Positions 1 to 7,220 of a DNA stretch of 17,246 nucleotides are shown one piece after another (position 1 is the first letter of the stretch; each line of letters begins with the position of its first letter). The translations under genes and the position numbers were made by a program. The notes under the pieces are model-generated. The model had not been told where the DNA came from, did not search any database, and worked only from the letters and a program-made list of their open reading frames with translations. This DNA comes from Chitinophagaceae bacterium (lineage in GTDB: Bacteria > Bacteroidota > Bacteroidia > Chitinophagales > Chitinophagaceae). The stretch spans positions 1 through 17,246 of the forward strand of contig CANIMM010000038.1 of NCBI GenBank assembly GCA_947468255.1, read 5' to 3'.

Positions 1-164
1 ATCATGTTTGCACGGATATCATTAGAGGCTTCCGGTTGACGGGCAATCGCTTCTACAGCGCCTTTACCAATCTGTCCGATACCGATACCTGCTCCAATCG
101 CAGCAAGACCTGCACCTACCGCACCACCTGCATTTGCTAATGCATCTAATAAAATAAAGTCCAT
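1..164 (-). CDS. atpE: ATP synthase F0 subunit c, 5' part (cut by window edge)
   Basis: This is the N-terminal 54 codons of the proteolipid subunit that forms the rotating c-ring of F-type ATP synthase in the inner membrane. The translation begins MDFILLDALANAGG and contains the glycine/alanine-rich first transmembrane helix (AGLAAIGAGIGIGQIG, about residues 18-33). The conserved polar loop follows (EAIARQPEA, about residues 38-46), where the Arg-Gln-Pro contacts the central stalk. The second helix with the ion-binding carboxylate lies outside the window, so the ion cannot be read. The start is the ATG at 164-162. It sits 50 bp downstream of atpB on the same strand, in the usual order a then c, so the two are almost certainly co-transcribed. 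Confidence 0.96.
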   Translation of the reverse strand, partial: MDFILLDALANAGGAVGAGLAAIGAGIGIGQIGKGAVEAIARQPEASNDIRANM

Positions 165-214
165 AATTGTGAATTTATACTGGTTAAAAAAAACGTAGAA
201 TCAATTTAAACTTC

Positions 215-1318
215 TTAAGCATGCGCATGTTCGTCCTCATGATGCTCTCCCTCAAATGCCTGTCCAATAAACACTGCCGTAAGTACTGTGAAAATAAATG
301 CCTGTAAAAATGCCACCAACACCTCAATGAAATAGATAAAAACAGTAAACGCGATCGATACGGGCGATGCTGCAAATCCTAAAGCAGGCTGTATTTGGGC
401 AAATATAAAAATCAACGAAATCAAACAAATAATAATGATATGCCCTGCCACCATATTGGCAAATAACCGGATGATCAAAGCAAACGGTTTAATAAAAACA
501 CTTAAAAACTCTACCAACACCAAAATTGGTTTTACAAAACCAGGTACCCCTGGCGGGTTAAAAATATGTCCCCAATAATGTGCATTGGAACTGAACATGA
601 TCACCACAAATGAGATCAAGCCTAGCACTACCGTAAAAGCAATATTGCCGGTAACATTTGCAGTGCCCGGAATCAATCCGATCACATTATTAATTAAAAT
701 AAAGAAAAATACTGTCAGTAAATAGGGCAGGTACTTATTTGCCTTATGACGCAAATTGGGCCGAGCAACCTCATCCCTTACAAATGCCACCAACACCTCC
801 ACCAAATTTTGTTTACCCTTTGGTGCGGAGGTAACTCCCTGTCCCTTTGAATAGGTTTTGGCAACACTGATCATCAACCAAACCAAAAATGCCAATGCAA
901 GTAGCATCTGAACTACATTTCGGGTTGGAGAAAAATCAAACACCTTTACACCTGCTTCAGTAGACAGAATTTTGCCTTCCACCAATTTGTAGCCGGCAAC
1001 TTCTTTATGACCATGCTCAAAAGCGGAGGACATAAAAAAAGAAAACCCATTTTGGGAAGAATATAAAAAGATGGGTAATGGAATAGATACAGGATGAAGC
1101 TCTCCGTCGCCACCTTTATAGTTGATGAAATGAAATTCGTGGGCATCCATGATATGCTCGAATATCACTTCTTTTGCATTAAAGCCTTCTTTTTTGGGGG
1201 CTGCATGCGCTTCCTCAGCGTTCGTAGCTTCATGCTGAGCTGTTGCCGTAAAAGAGTAGCTTAGTAAAATAGTACTTAAAACCGCTACCAGTAATGATTT
1301 GATGCTCTTTGTGGCCAT
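215..1318 (-). CDS. atpB: ATP synthase F0 subunit a
   Basis: This is the stator subunit a, which provides the proton half-channels next to the c-ring. The 367-residue protein is longer than the roughly 270 residues of Escherichia coli because it carries an N-terminal export signal (hydrophobic stretch about 9-27, ending in TATAQ) and a periplasmic region to about residue 130. Such an extension is common in Bacteroidota. The catalytic core follows: membrane segments at about 133-152, 197-217, 226-242, 265-283, 290-310 and 318-352. The essential arginine lies in LIIRLFANMVAGH (R284), and the last helix has the conserved Glu/Gln face (EVLVAFLQAF). The tail is His/Glu-rich (HHEDEHAHA). The start ATG lies 20 bp downstream of a perfect TATCTTTG box, so it is probably the first gene of the ATP synthase operon. 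Confidence 0.97.
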   Translation of the reverse strand: MATKSIKSLLVAVLSTILLSYSFTATAQHEATNAEEAHAAPKKEGFNAKEVIFEHIMDAHEFHFINYKGGDGELHPVSIPLPIFLYSSQNGFSFFMSSAFEHGHKEVAGYKLVEGKILSTEAGVKVFDFSPTRNVVQMLLALAFLVWLMISVAKTYSKGQGVTSAPKGKQNLVEVLVAFVRDEVARPNLRHKANKYLPYLLTVFFFILINNVIGLIPGTANVTGNIAFTVVLGLISFVVIMFSSNAHYWGHIFNPPGVPGFVKPILVLVEFLSVFIKPFALIIRLFANMVAGHIIIICLISLIFIFAQIQPALGFAASPVSIAFTVFIYFIEVLVAFLQAFIFTVLTAVFIGQAFEGEHHEDEHAHA

Positions 1319-1338
1319 ATCTTTCCCGAAATTTGGCG

Positions 1339-1346
1339 CAAAGATA
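1339..1346 (-). promoter_or_regulatory. Bacteroidota -7 promoter box for atpB
   Basis: Read on the minus strand this is TATCTTTG, an exact match to the TAnnTTTG consensus recognised by the Bacteroidota primary sigma factor. It lies 20 bp before the atpB ATG, which predicts a leader of about 15 nt. I see no clear TTG-type -33 element at the expected distance. Assignment is by consensus and position only. Confidence 0.6.
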
Positions 1347-1412
1347 GGAGAATATTGAATAATTGGGGAAGGAAAATCAGATATTTTAACCTGAATTTTG
1401 GCGAATCGAGGA

Positions 1413-1898
1413 TTAATCCAAGCCCATTTCTTTTCTTACCAGCTTAATCTTTTCTAATTCAAGCACATCGATCTGGTCTTTGGGGCGGTTGATTGCTTTT
1501 TTATTGGCAATCAGCTGGTTAATATGAAGGAAAGGGATTTTGATATTATCAATTTCTGCAATAGATGCTTTATTTAGGCACTCGTCAAACGAATAGCCTT
1601 CTAGGCCTACCATATTGATTAAAATATCGAGATGCACACCTGAACCAATATGAAAATCTGTCCAACCTGGTATAAATTCAAATTTCTCTAAATTGATATC
1701 CGCATATCCAAATTGAGAAAAAACCAACCCAAGCTGTTTCCTATTTTCCAAAACATCTTTGATCCATATATCAATGTCATTGGTAGTTCTAGAAAAACCA
1801 TGAAGGTTTACAGCAAGACCTCCTACCATAATATAATCGACGCTATAATGGTTGAGTGCTTTCCAGAAATTCAACAAATTTTCATCCATTACGTCCAT
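1413..1898 (-). CDS. Stand-alone nucleotidyltransferase-fold protein (AbiEii/DUF6036-like)
   Basis: This is a 161-residue protein of the DNA polymerase beta-like nucleotidyltransferase superfamily. The signature is complete: the Gly-Gly turn in MVGGLAVNLHG (G26, G27), the metal-binding pair D41 and D43 in NDIDIWI, and a third acidic residue D91 in HLDILIN. The C-terminal RPKDQIDVLEL (138-148) resembles the K..R.KD..D..L motif of AbiEii-type and DUF6036-type proteins. Such enzymes move a nucleotide onto RNA or protein, and many are toxins or phage-defence effectors, but the substrate here is unknown. The gene starts 5 bp after the stop of a 70-residue gene, so the two are translationally linked. 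An alternative in-frame ATG lies at 1889. No export signal or membrane segment is present. Confidence 0.8.
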   Translation of the reverse strand: MDVMDENLLNFWKALNHYSVDYIMVGGLAVNLHGFSRTTNDIDIWIKDVLENRKQLGLVFSQFGYADINLEKFEFIPGWTDFHIGSGVHLDILINMVGLEGYSFDECLNKASIAEIDNIKIPFLHINQLIANKKAINRPKDQIDVLELEKIKLVRKEMGLD

Positions 1899-1903
1899 TA
1901 TGG

Positions 1904-2116
1904 TTAAGTTGCTTTTTTATGAGTAATTTTTGCTTTGGAGAGCATTTTGTCAATTCGCATTAATCGCATCATAATGCTAAATCGTTCGGAATAGCTAAGG
2001 CTTAGGGCCGCTCTTATTTTTTTTTGCTCTGCAATTTCCCAAACGTCTTTATCACCTGCATCTGCAGGCAATATAGACTGAACGGGTTGCTTCGTATTGT
2101 TTTTTTCAACACTCAT
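1904..2116 (-). CDS. Small conserved-looking protein preceding the nucleotidyltransferase
   Basis: This 70-residue soluble protein is not one I can assign to a named family. Residues 1-22 look disordered. Residues 23-66 (from KDVWEIAEQKKIRAALSLSY onward) are predicted amphipathic helix, basic towards the end. There is no clear helix-turn-helix, no ribbon-helix-helix pattern and no HEPN motif (Arg-x4-6-His). It ends 5 bp before the nucleotidyltransferase start and begins 43 bp after the ABC exporter stop, all on one strand. The tight coupling suggests it is a partner, possibly an antitoxin or specificity subunit, of the downstream enzyme. That role is inference from gene order alone. Confidence 0.7.
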   Translation of the reverse strand: MSVEKNNTKQPVQSILPADAGDKDVWEIAEQKKIRAALSLSYSERFSIMMRLMRIDKMLSKAKITHKKAT

Positions 2117-2159
2117 ACCTGCAATTTAGTAAAAAAATCAGGCATTTTTTATAGAAAAA

Positions 2160-3959
2160 TCATCTTTCCCCCTGCATTTCAAATTGCATTTGGTGTAACT
2201 GGTAATAGAATCCCTTTTTTAACATCAATGCTTCATGTGAACCAAATTCTTTGATTTCGCCCTTGTCTAGCACGATGATCTTATTCGCTTTACGAATGGT
2301 ACTTAGCCGATGAGCAATAATAATGGATGTTCTGCCCATTATTAATTGATCAATGGCATGTTGGATCAACTGCTCACTCTCGGTATCTACAGAGGAGGTT
2401 GCCTCATCCAAAATCAAAATCGCAGGATCATAGAGCAAGGCTCTCACGAAGGACAACAATTGCCGCTGACCCAAAGAAAGGGTTGCCCCCCTTTCCATCA
2501 CATTGTAATCATACCCCCCCGGCAACTGTAAAATAAAATCGTGTATCCCTATCAGTTGAGCCGCTTCTACCACCTGCTCTTTTTTTATGTCGCTATTTCG
2601 CAGGGTTACATTGTCGTATACCGATCCACTAAATAAAAACACATCCTGTAATACGACGGCTATTTTACTCCTCAAATAAAAAAGGTCGAAATCAGTAATG
2701 TCAATTCCGTCAATCGTGATAAGGCCTTTATCAATATGGTATAACCGATTCAACAAACTAATGATAGAAGTCTTGCCACTGCCGGTATTACCCACAATGG
2801 CTAGGGTTTCCCCGGCATTAATAGAAAATGAAATATCTCTTAATACATATTGCTGCTCAAGGTAGGCAAACCATACATGTTGAAAAGAAACCGCACCCGT
2901 TGATATTTTGAGCGAATGGGTGATTGGGTCTTCGCTATTCTTGTTGGCAACAAAATCCTTATTATCCATTAATTTAAAAACCCTTTCACTTGCAATCATA
3001 CCCATTTGCAGCACATTGAATTTATCTGCAATAACCCTCAGCGGACGAAACAATAAATTGAGGCATAAAATAAATGCAGTGATATTGCCTGCTGCCTCCG
3101 GACCTTGGCTACCCCCGGCCCACCATACCAGCAAGCCAAGTGATATTGCCAATATTAATTCTACAATGGGAAAAAAAACGGAATAGGCAAATATAGACCG
3201 CACGTTGGCATTTCGATGTTCCTCATTAATATGATTGAATTTTTTAAACTCTCTGTCTTCAGCTGCAAAGGCCTGCACAATACCCATGCCGGTGATATGC
3301 TCCTGAACAAAAGCATTCAGCTGTGCCACCGCATTGCGCACACGAGTAAAAGACCGGCTCACACTTTCCTTGAAAAAATAAGTGGTAATGATCAGCAGTG
3401 GAAAGGGAGCCATGCAGATCAGTGTCAACTTCCAATCTACATAGACCATATAACTCAACACTGCAATAATTGATAATAGATCCGCAATAATTGGAATCAA
3501 CCCATCGCTGAAAATATCATTGATCGATTCAATGTCATTGATGGTTCTTGTAGTAAGTGTACCGATGGGGGTTTTATCGAATTGCGATAGATTTAAATTA
3601 ATTACTTTTTGATACGTAACTACCCGCATATCTTTTACCACCATTTGCCCCAGCGATGCAGTAAAAAAACTAAATATAAAACGACAGACCGTTTCAACTA
3701 ATAAGATCCCCAGTTGAATGATGGTAATGCCAATGATCACCTCTGCCGCCCCCTTCAAAAACCAAACCTGTGCACCTGGCTGCATGCCCTTATTAATGGT
3801 AATTTGAATAAGCCATGGCCGAATAGGGGAAATAACTGCTAAAAATATAGCTAAAAATAGGGACCAAAAAAACTTCTTTTTGTATGGTGCGGCAAATTGG
3901 AATACCCTTCTCAATAAAGAAAAATCGACAACCTTTTTAGCTTTTACCATTTCAATCAT
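2160..3959 (-). CDS. ABC exporter, fused permease and ATPase (MsbA/MdlB-like)
   Basis: This is a half-size type IV ABC exporter of 599 residues that would work as a dimer in the inner membrane. Six membrane segments occupy about residues 25-320, followed by the nucleotide-binding domain. Visible motifs are Walker A GNTGSGKTS (about 390-398), Q-loop VVLQD (Q438), signature LSLGQ (494-498, in place of LSGGQ), Walker B ILILDE (514-519) and the switch histidine in IIAHR (H550). The substrate (lipid, drug or peptide) cannot be read. I chose the ATG at 3959, giving MIEMVKAKK, rather than the in-frame ATG at 3992. A perfect TATCTTTG box lies between the two, and the extra 11 residues look like upstream untranslated DNA. 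It follows the caspase-like gene by 59 bp but appears to have its own promoter. Confidence 0.92.
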   Translation of the reverse strand: MIEMVKAKKVVDFSLLRRVFQFAAPYKKKFFWSLFLAIFLAVISPIRPWLIQITINKGMQPGAQVWFLKGAAEVIIGITIIQLGILLVETVCRFIFSFFTASLGQMVVKDMRVVTYQKVINLNLSQFDKTPIGTLTTRTINDIESINDIFSDGLIPIIADLLSIIAVLSYMVYVDWKLTLICMAPFPLLIITTYFFKESVSRSFTRVRNAVAQLNAFVQEHITGMGIVQAFAAEDREFKKFNHINEEHRNANVRSIFAYSVFFPIVELILAISLGLLVWWAGGSQGPEAAGNITAFILCLNLLFRPLRVIADKFNVLQMGMIASERVFKLMDNKDFVANKNSEDPITHSLKISTGAVSFQHVWFAYLEQQYVLRDISFSINAGETLAIVGNTGSGKTSIISLLNRLYHIDKGLITIDGIDITDFDLFYLRSKIAVVLQDVFLFSGSVYDNVTLRNSDIKKEQVVEAAQLIGIHDFILQLPGGYDYNVMERGATLSLGQRQLLSFVRALLYDPAILILDEATSSVDTESEQLIQHAIDQLIMGRTSIIIAHRLSTIRKANKIIVLDKGEIKEFGSHEALMLKKGFYYQLHQMQFEMQGER

Positions 3960-3963
3960 GCAG

Positions 3964-3971
3964 CAAAGATA
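3964..3971 (-). promoter_or_regulatory. -7 promoter box giving a predicted leaderless transcript
   Basis: The minus strand reads TATCTTTG, then CTGC, then the ABC exporter ATG. The box matches TAnnTTTG exactly. With the usual few-base spacing to the start site, transcription would begin at or beside the A of the start codon, so the mRNA would be leaderless. The box also argues against translation from the upstream ATG at 3992. Confidence 0.55.
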
Positions 3972-4018
3972 TTGAGAAATTGACTGTTGCACCCACCTTC
4001 AACAGCTAGATGAAAGAC

Positions 4019-6235
4019 TCAAAGCCCTGCTTCCATTTTTTTATTGTAGGCTTTAATAAAAATAGCACCCAGGTTTTTATAGGGCGGGATATAATCATCC
4101 CAACTTTCCCTCATGGCCTTGTTAGGATCACTGTAAAACAACTTAGAGAGTGAAGCCCACATATCTTTCCATACCAGCAATTTTCCTGATGCAATGGCCT
4201 GGTTTAGATAAGTAAGAATTGGTCTGTTAATATCCCCTTTGCCTATTTCCTTGGTAGAAATAATATGCGCATCGGGGCAGTTACTAATAATTTCATGAAG
4301 ATTTTGATACCCTCCACAAGAACCCAGTACAATGATTTTTGCCCCACCGGCCATCCTGTCAATTGTTCGCGGAAGCCAATAACTATGCCCCCTATGAACA
4401 ACCACTGCGGGCTGTAAATCATTTTTAGCTAGATACTTCGCTAAATGTATTTGTGCGGTATCATCTAAGTTCTGATCATTATCCAAAGGCAGATTGGCGT
4501 AGATCCATACTTTTTTGCCTACAAGGGATTTAATTTCTACCCACTCCTTTTGATAACTTATTTTCCATTGCTTGGGTGAAAATGAACTGATGAACTGGGG
4601 GAAATAAAGCTTGCCATCTTCATCACCATAAAAAAACACCTGCTCTATGACTCGACCGCTATCATCGGCAAGGTACTTATAATCGATGGAGTAAATAGAT
4701 GGGATTCCAATCTGACTGGTAAGATCTATTGCATTGTTGGCGGCAGATAAAAAAATTGTTTTCAGCAATCCGTAGATTGTTTTGCCTTTGATATTATTTT
4801 GATTAATTCGCTTCTGCTCATTGGAACTTACATTTTTCAAAATATTTTGAAGCAGTATCGTATCGCTGATGCTACTGTAACTGTCTGCCACATCTACGGC
4901 ATCTTCCAAATTATTCGCATCATCTAGATTGGCAACAAATGCCTTCATCAAGGTAGTGCCATTATTAGCCGGCATGGTTTTTAAAAAAGTATCCAGCTGA
5001 TTAAAATTGGCAGCCATCTTGATGAACTTTTTAAAGTAATCCATATTGACACTGAGCAGCAGCGAGTCCCCCCGAGGCTTACTGCCCATTCGTTGCAATA
5101 ACCTTGCAAAACTATGCTTATAGCTAGAGGTGTAAATATCATTTTCACCCATCACGATAACGTAATAAAGTTCTTCCGCAGATAAGGGGTCTAATGCCCG
5201 CATACGAATACTCAAATTATTTTGCTCATGTAAATTATTAATAGGGGTAACAAAATGCTTGATGGCTTTACGCTGCAACATTTTCCTTAACCCATTTTCT
5301 CCAAACATGGCAATCGGAGTGTCTTTCAATACACCCAATCTATAATAGTACTCCTTTTCTGTTTTAACTAGTAACTTAAAATATCCGATACTATCCATTT
5401 TTAATTCGCCATCCCCAATAATATTTTTAATCCCTTCAATCGATAACTTATTGGTTAAAAGATGATCCAGAAAAGGATAATATAGTAACGCATTATCCAG
5501 CTTACTTAGCTTCACAATGGTCTTTACCATTGGGTTTGTATTTCGCTGTATCAGCTTTCCTTCCAGCGATTTGGTGGAATTGGCATAATTATACAATTGT
5601 TCAGGATCATTTTTACAAGCTACTACCACTAAGCTATCTGCAAAGGGTTCGTTCACATAAGGACTTATAAGGGAAAGGATTTTTTCAGGATGGAGGTGGC
5701 AAAATTTAATAAAAAGCAAATTTTTACTACCCGTATAACCGATGTTTTTAGGAAACACCTCCGTAAGGATTGTTCCTGCTTCGTAGGACATGGCTGCTAT
5801 GAAAGGAAGGATGCTATTGCCATCCTTATTGGCCACCCATGTTTTATAAAAATTATCCACCAGTAAGGGTGCGAGGGAGGGCTCTATTTTTGTTTGCCGC
5901 CATGCCATTCTGAAATTCCGAAGGAATGACTCAATAAAATTGAGTTGCCTTATTTTTTCATTGCTGCTCAAGAGTGAATCATTCGTTTCCACCAAATATT
6001 GAAATTCATTTATCCTTCGGGTCAATGCATCGGTTACCTGAATATTCACCGCTTCATTGTCAGACACCCGAATCATTCCATCCTTTTTGCCATCTTCTTT
6101 ATCCGTCAATGATTGTTCGTTATCAATCCGATCATGAAAAAGCTGCCTACTAAGTGGTATCACCACAGAATCCTGCGATGCGAATAAATCAGCCCAAATC
6201 AACACTGTAAAAATGCAAAGGAAAAATTGTTTCAT
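4019..6235 (-). CDS. Exported protein with C-terminal caspase/gingipain-like (clan CD) domain
   Basis: This 738-residue protein has an N-terminal export signal (about 1-20, ending FAS). The long middle (about 60-500) is predicted mainly helical and I do not recognise its family. Residues 515-730 resemble a clan CD cysteine peptidase: a strand KKVWIYANL (574-582), strand-plus-histidine VVVHRGHSY (611-619, H614 and H617), strand-plus-cysteine KIIVLGSCGGY (633-643, C640), then HIISTKEIGKGDINRP (657-672), which matches the late-domain pattern of caspases. His then Cys, each at the end of a hydrophobic strand, is the expected catalytic dyad. Activity would be periplasmic or extracellular, and the substrate is unknown. 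The -7-like box CATCTTTG lies 16 bp before the ATG. A CHAT-type assignment is an alternative. The fold call is from motifs only. Confidence 0.78.
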   Translation of the reverse strand: MKQFFLCIFTVLIWADLFASQDSVVIPLSRQLFHDRIDNEQSLTDKEDGKKDGMIRVSDNEAVNIQVTDALTRRINEFQYLVETNDSLLSSNEKIRQLNFIESFLRNFRMAWRQTKIEPSLAPLLVDNFYKTWVANKDGNSILPFIAAMSYEAGTILTEVFPKNIGYTGSKNLLFIKFCHLHPEKILSLISPYVNEPFADSLVVVACKNDPEQLYNYANSTKSLEGKLIQRNTNPMVKTIVKLSKLDNALLYYPFLDHLLTNKLSIEGIKNIIGDGELKMDSIGYFKLLVKTEKEYYYRLGVLKDTPIAMFGENGLRKMLQRKAIKHFVTPINNLHEQNNLSIRMRALDPLSAEELYYVIVMGENDIYTSSYKHSFARLLQRMGSKPRGDSLLLSVNMDYFKKFIKMAANFNQLDTFLKTMPANNGTTLMKAFVANLDDANNLEDAVDVADSYSSISDTILLQNILKNVSSNEQKRINQNNIKGKTIYGLLKTIFLSAANNAIDLTSQIGIPSIYSIDYKYLADDSGRVIEQVFFYGDEDGKLYFPQFISSFSPKQWKISYQKEWVEIKSLVGKKVWIYANLPLDNDQNLDDTAQIHLAKYLAKNDLQPAVVVHRGHSYWLPRTIDRMAGGAKIIVLGSCGGYQNLHEIISNCPDAHIISTKEIGKGDINRPILTYLNQAIASGKLLVWKDMWASLSKLFYSDPNKAMRESWDDYIPPYKNLGAIFIKAYNKKMEAGL

Positions 6236-6251
6236 AAATACTATTCTTATG

Positions 6252-6259
6252 CAAAGATG
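6252..6259 (-). promoter_or_regulatory. -7-like box for the caspase-like gene
   Basis: The minus strand reads CATCTTTG, one mismatch from TAnnTTTG, 16 bp before the ATG at 6235. The surrounding 223-bp gap (6236-6458) separates divergent genes and also carries the promoter of the response regulator. Confidence 0.4.
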
Positions 6260-6435
6260 GCAAAAAAACTGATGCTTTTGAAAACCTTGCCCTCAACCTT
6301 ATTCAAAAATGGAGGGTTTATTCAGTTTGACCTCCTAACAATGGCTTTATTGTCATTTTTTTGGCACCAGAACGCGTTAACAATTTAATAATACAGGAAT
6401 GCCTCCAAGCTGACACAATGATTGAAGGGTTAACC

Positions 6436-6443
6436 TACTTTTG
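6436..6443 (+). promoter_or_regulatory. -7 promoter box for the response regulator
   Basis: TACTTTTG matches TAnnTTTG exactly and lies 15 bp upstream of the ATG at 6459. The predicted leader is only about 10 nt. No convincing -33 element is seen. Confidence 0.5.
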
Positions 6444-6444
6444 C

Positions 6445-6450
6445 AAGGAG
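6445..6450 (+). promoter_or_regulatory. Shine-Dalgarno AAGGAG that fixes the response regulator start
   Basis: AAGGAG sits 8 bp before the ATG at 6459. It rules out the in-frame TTG at 6441, which lies inside the promoter box and upstream of this site. A strong Shine-Dalgarno sequence is noteworthy here because most genes in this window lack one. Confidence 0.6.
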
Positions 6451-6458
6451 AATATTAT

Positions 6459-7133
6459 ATGAGCAGTGTTAAAAAAATATTAATTGCAGATGACGAGCCG
6501 GATATTCTGGAAATCATTCAATTTAATTTGATAGCAGAGGGATATGAGGTGATTACAGCGAAAAATGGTGATGAAGCTATTGAACAGGCAAAAAAACACC
6601 TTCCCGACCTGATCATCCTGGATGTAATGATGCCGGGAAAAAACGGATTGGATGCTTGTAGTATTCTTCGAATGCAGCCAGCCTTTAAGGAAACCTTGAT
6701 TGTTTTCCTTTCTGCCCTTAGTGATGAAGGGACTGAAATCCGCGGATTAGAGTCCGGCGCAGACGACTATCTTACCAAACCTATCCGGCCCAAAATTTTG
6801 GTAAGCAAAGTAAATGCCTTGTTTAGAAGAATCAAAAAAGAAAACAATGGAATTGTTACACTTGGTGATCTGATTATTAATAGGGAAAAATACATTATAC
6901 ATTACAAAGGAGAGGATATCATTTTAGCCAGAAAAGAATTTGAGTTGCTCGGCTTACTGGCTTCTAAACCAGGCAAAGTGTTCTTACGCAATGAAATCCT
7001 TAACCAAGTATGGGGAACCGAAGTAATTGTAGGCGACCGAACAATCGATGTTCATATCCGAAAAATTCGCCAGAAACTAAACCTAGATTGCATCACCACT
7101 GTTAAAGGCGTAGGTTATAAATTTGAATTATAA
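6459..7133 (+). CDS. OmpR/PhoB-family response regulator
   Basis: This 224-residue DNA-binding regulator belongs to a two-component system. The receiver domain (about 1-120) has the acidic pair D11/D12, the phospho-acceptor D55 in LIILDVMMPG, the switch residue S85 and the invariant lysine K107 in LTKP. The C-terminal winged helix (about 130-224) has the OmpR pattern FELLGLLASKPGKVF, then the recognition region VGDRTIDVHIRKIRQKL, then TVKGVGYKFE. The overall look is PhoB/PhoP-like, as is its partner kinase, whose gene starts 87 bp downstream. Regulators of this class bind direct repeats in an 11-bp phase, and such an array is present upstream of the TonB-dependent receptor at 13230. A link between them is inferred. 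No comparable array precedes this gene, so autoregulation is not evident. Confidence 0.93.
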   Translation: MSSVKKILIADDEPDILEIIQFNLIAEGYEVITAKNGDEAIEQAKKHLPDLIILDVMMPGKNGLDACSILRMQPAFKETLIVFLSALSDEGTEIRGLESGADDYLTKPIRPKILVSKVNALFRRIKKENNGIVTLGDLIINREKYIIHYKGEDIILARKEFELLGLLASKPGKVFLRNEILNQVWGTEVIVGDRTIDVHIRKIRQKLNLDCITTVKGVGYKFEL

Positions 7134-7220
7134 CCCCAATTGGCAAGAGAAATGGTGAATTGTTACTTATATTCGTAGGGTAATTTTCAAATCGCCATGA
7201 AACCTTAACCAGGAAAAAAG

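Noticed and set aside
1413..2116. Classical HEPN/MNT toxin-antitoxin module
   Set aside because: The 70-residue partner has no Arg-x4-6-His RNase motif and is too short for a HEPN domain.
2660..2680. Non-canonical ABC signature LSLGQ as a sign of an inactive ATPase
   Set aside because: The signature is at about 2469-2480 of the gene region and variants at the third position are common in active exporters; all other motifs are intact.
3960..3992. Upstream ATG at 3992 as start of the ABC exporter
   Set aside because: A perfect -7 promoter box lies between it and the ATG at 3959, and the extra residues do not look like part of an ABC exporter.
6326..6435. Pho-box-like words upstream of the response regulator (TAACA at 6336, TTAACA at 6377, CTGACA at 6410, TTAACC at 6430)
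   Set aside because: The spacings are mostly not multiples of 11 and no contiguous run of units is present, so this looks like chance in AT-rich DNA.
6441..6458. TTG at 6441 as start of the response regulator
   Set aside because: It lies within the -7 box and before the AAGGAG site. The ATG at 6459 gives the standard receiver N-terminus.
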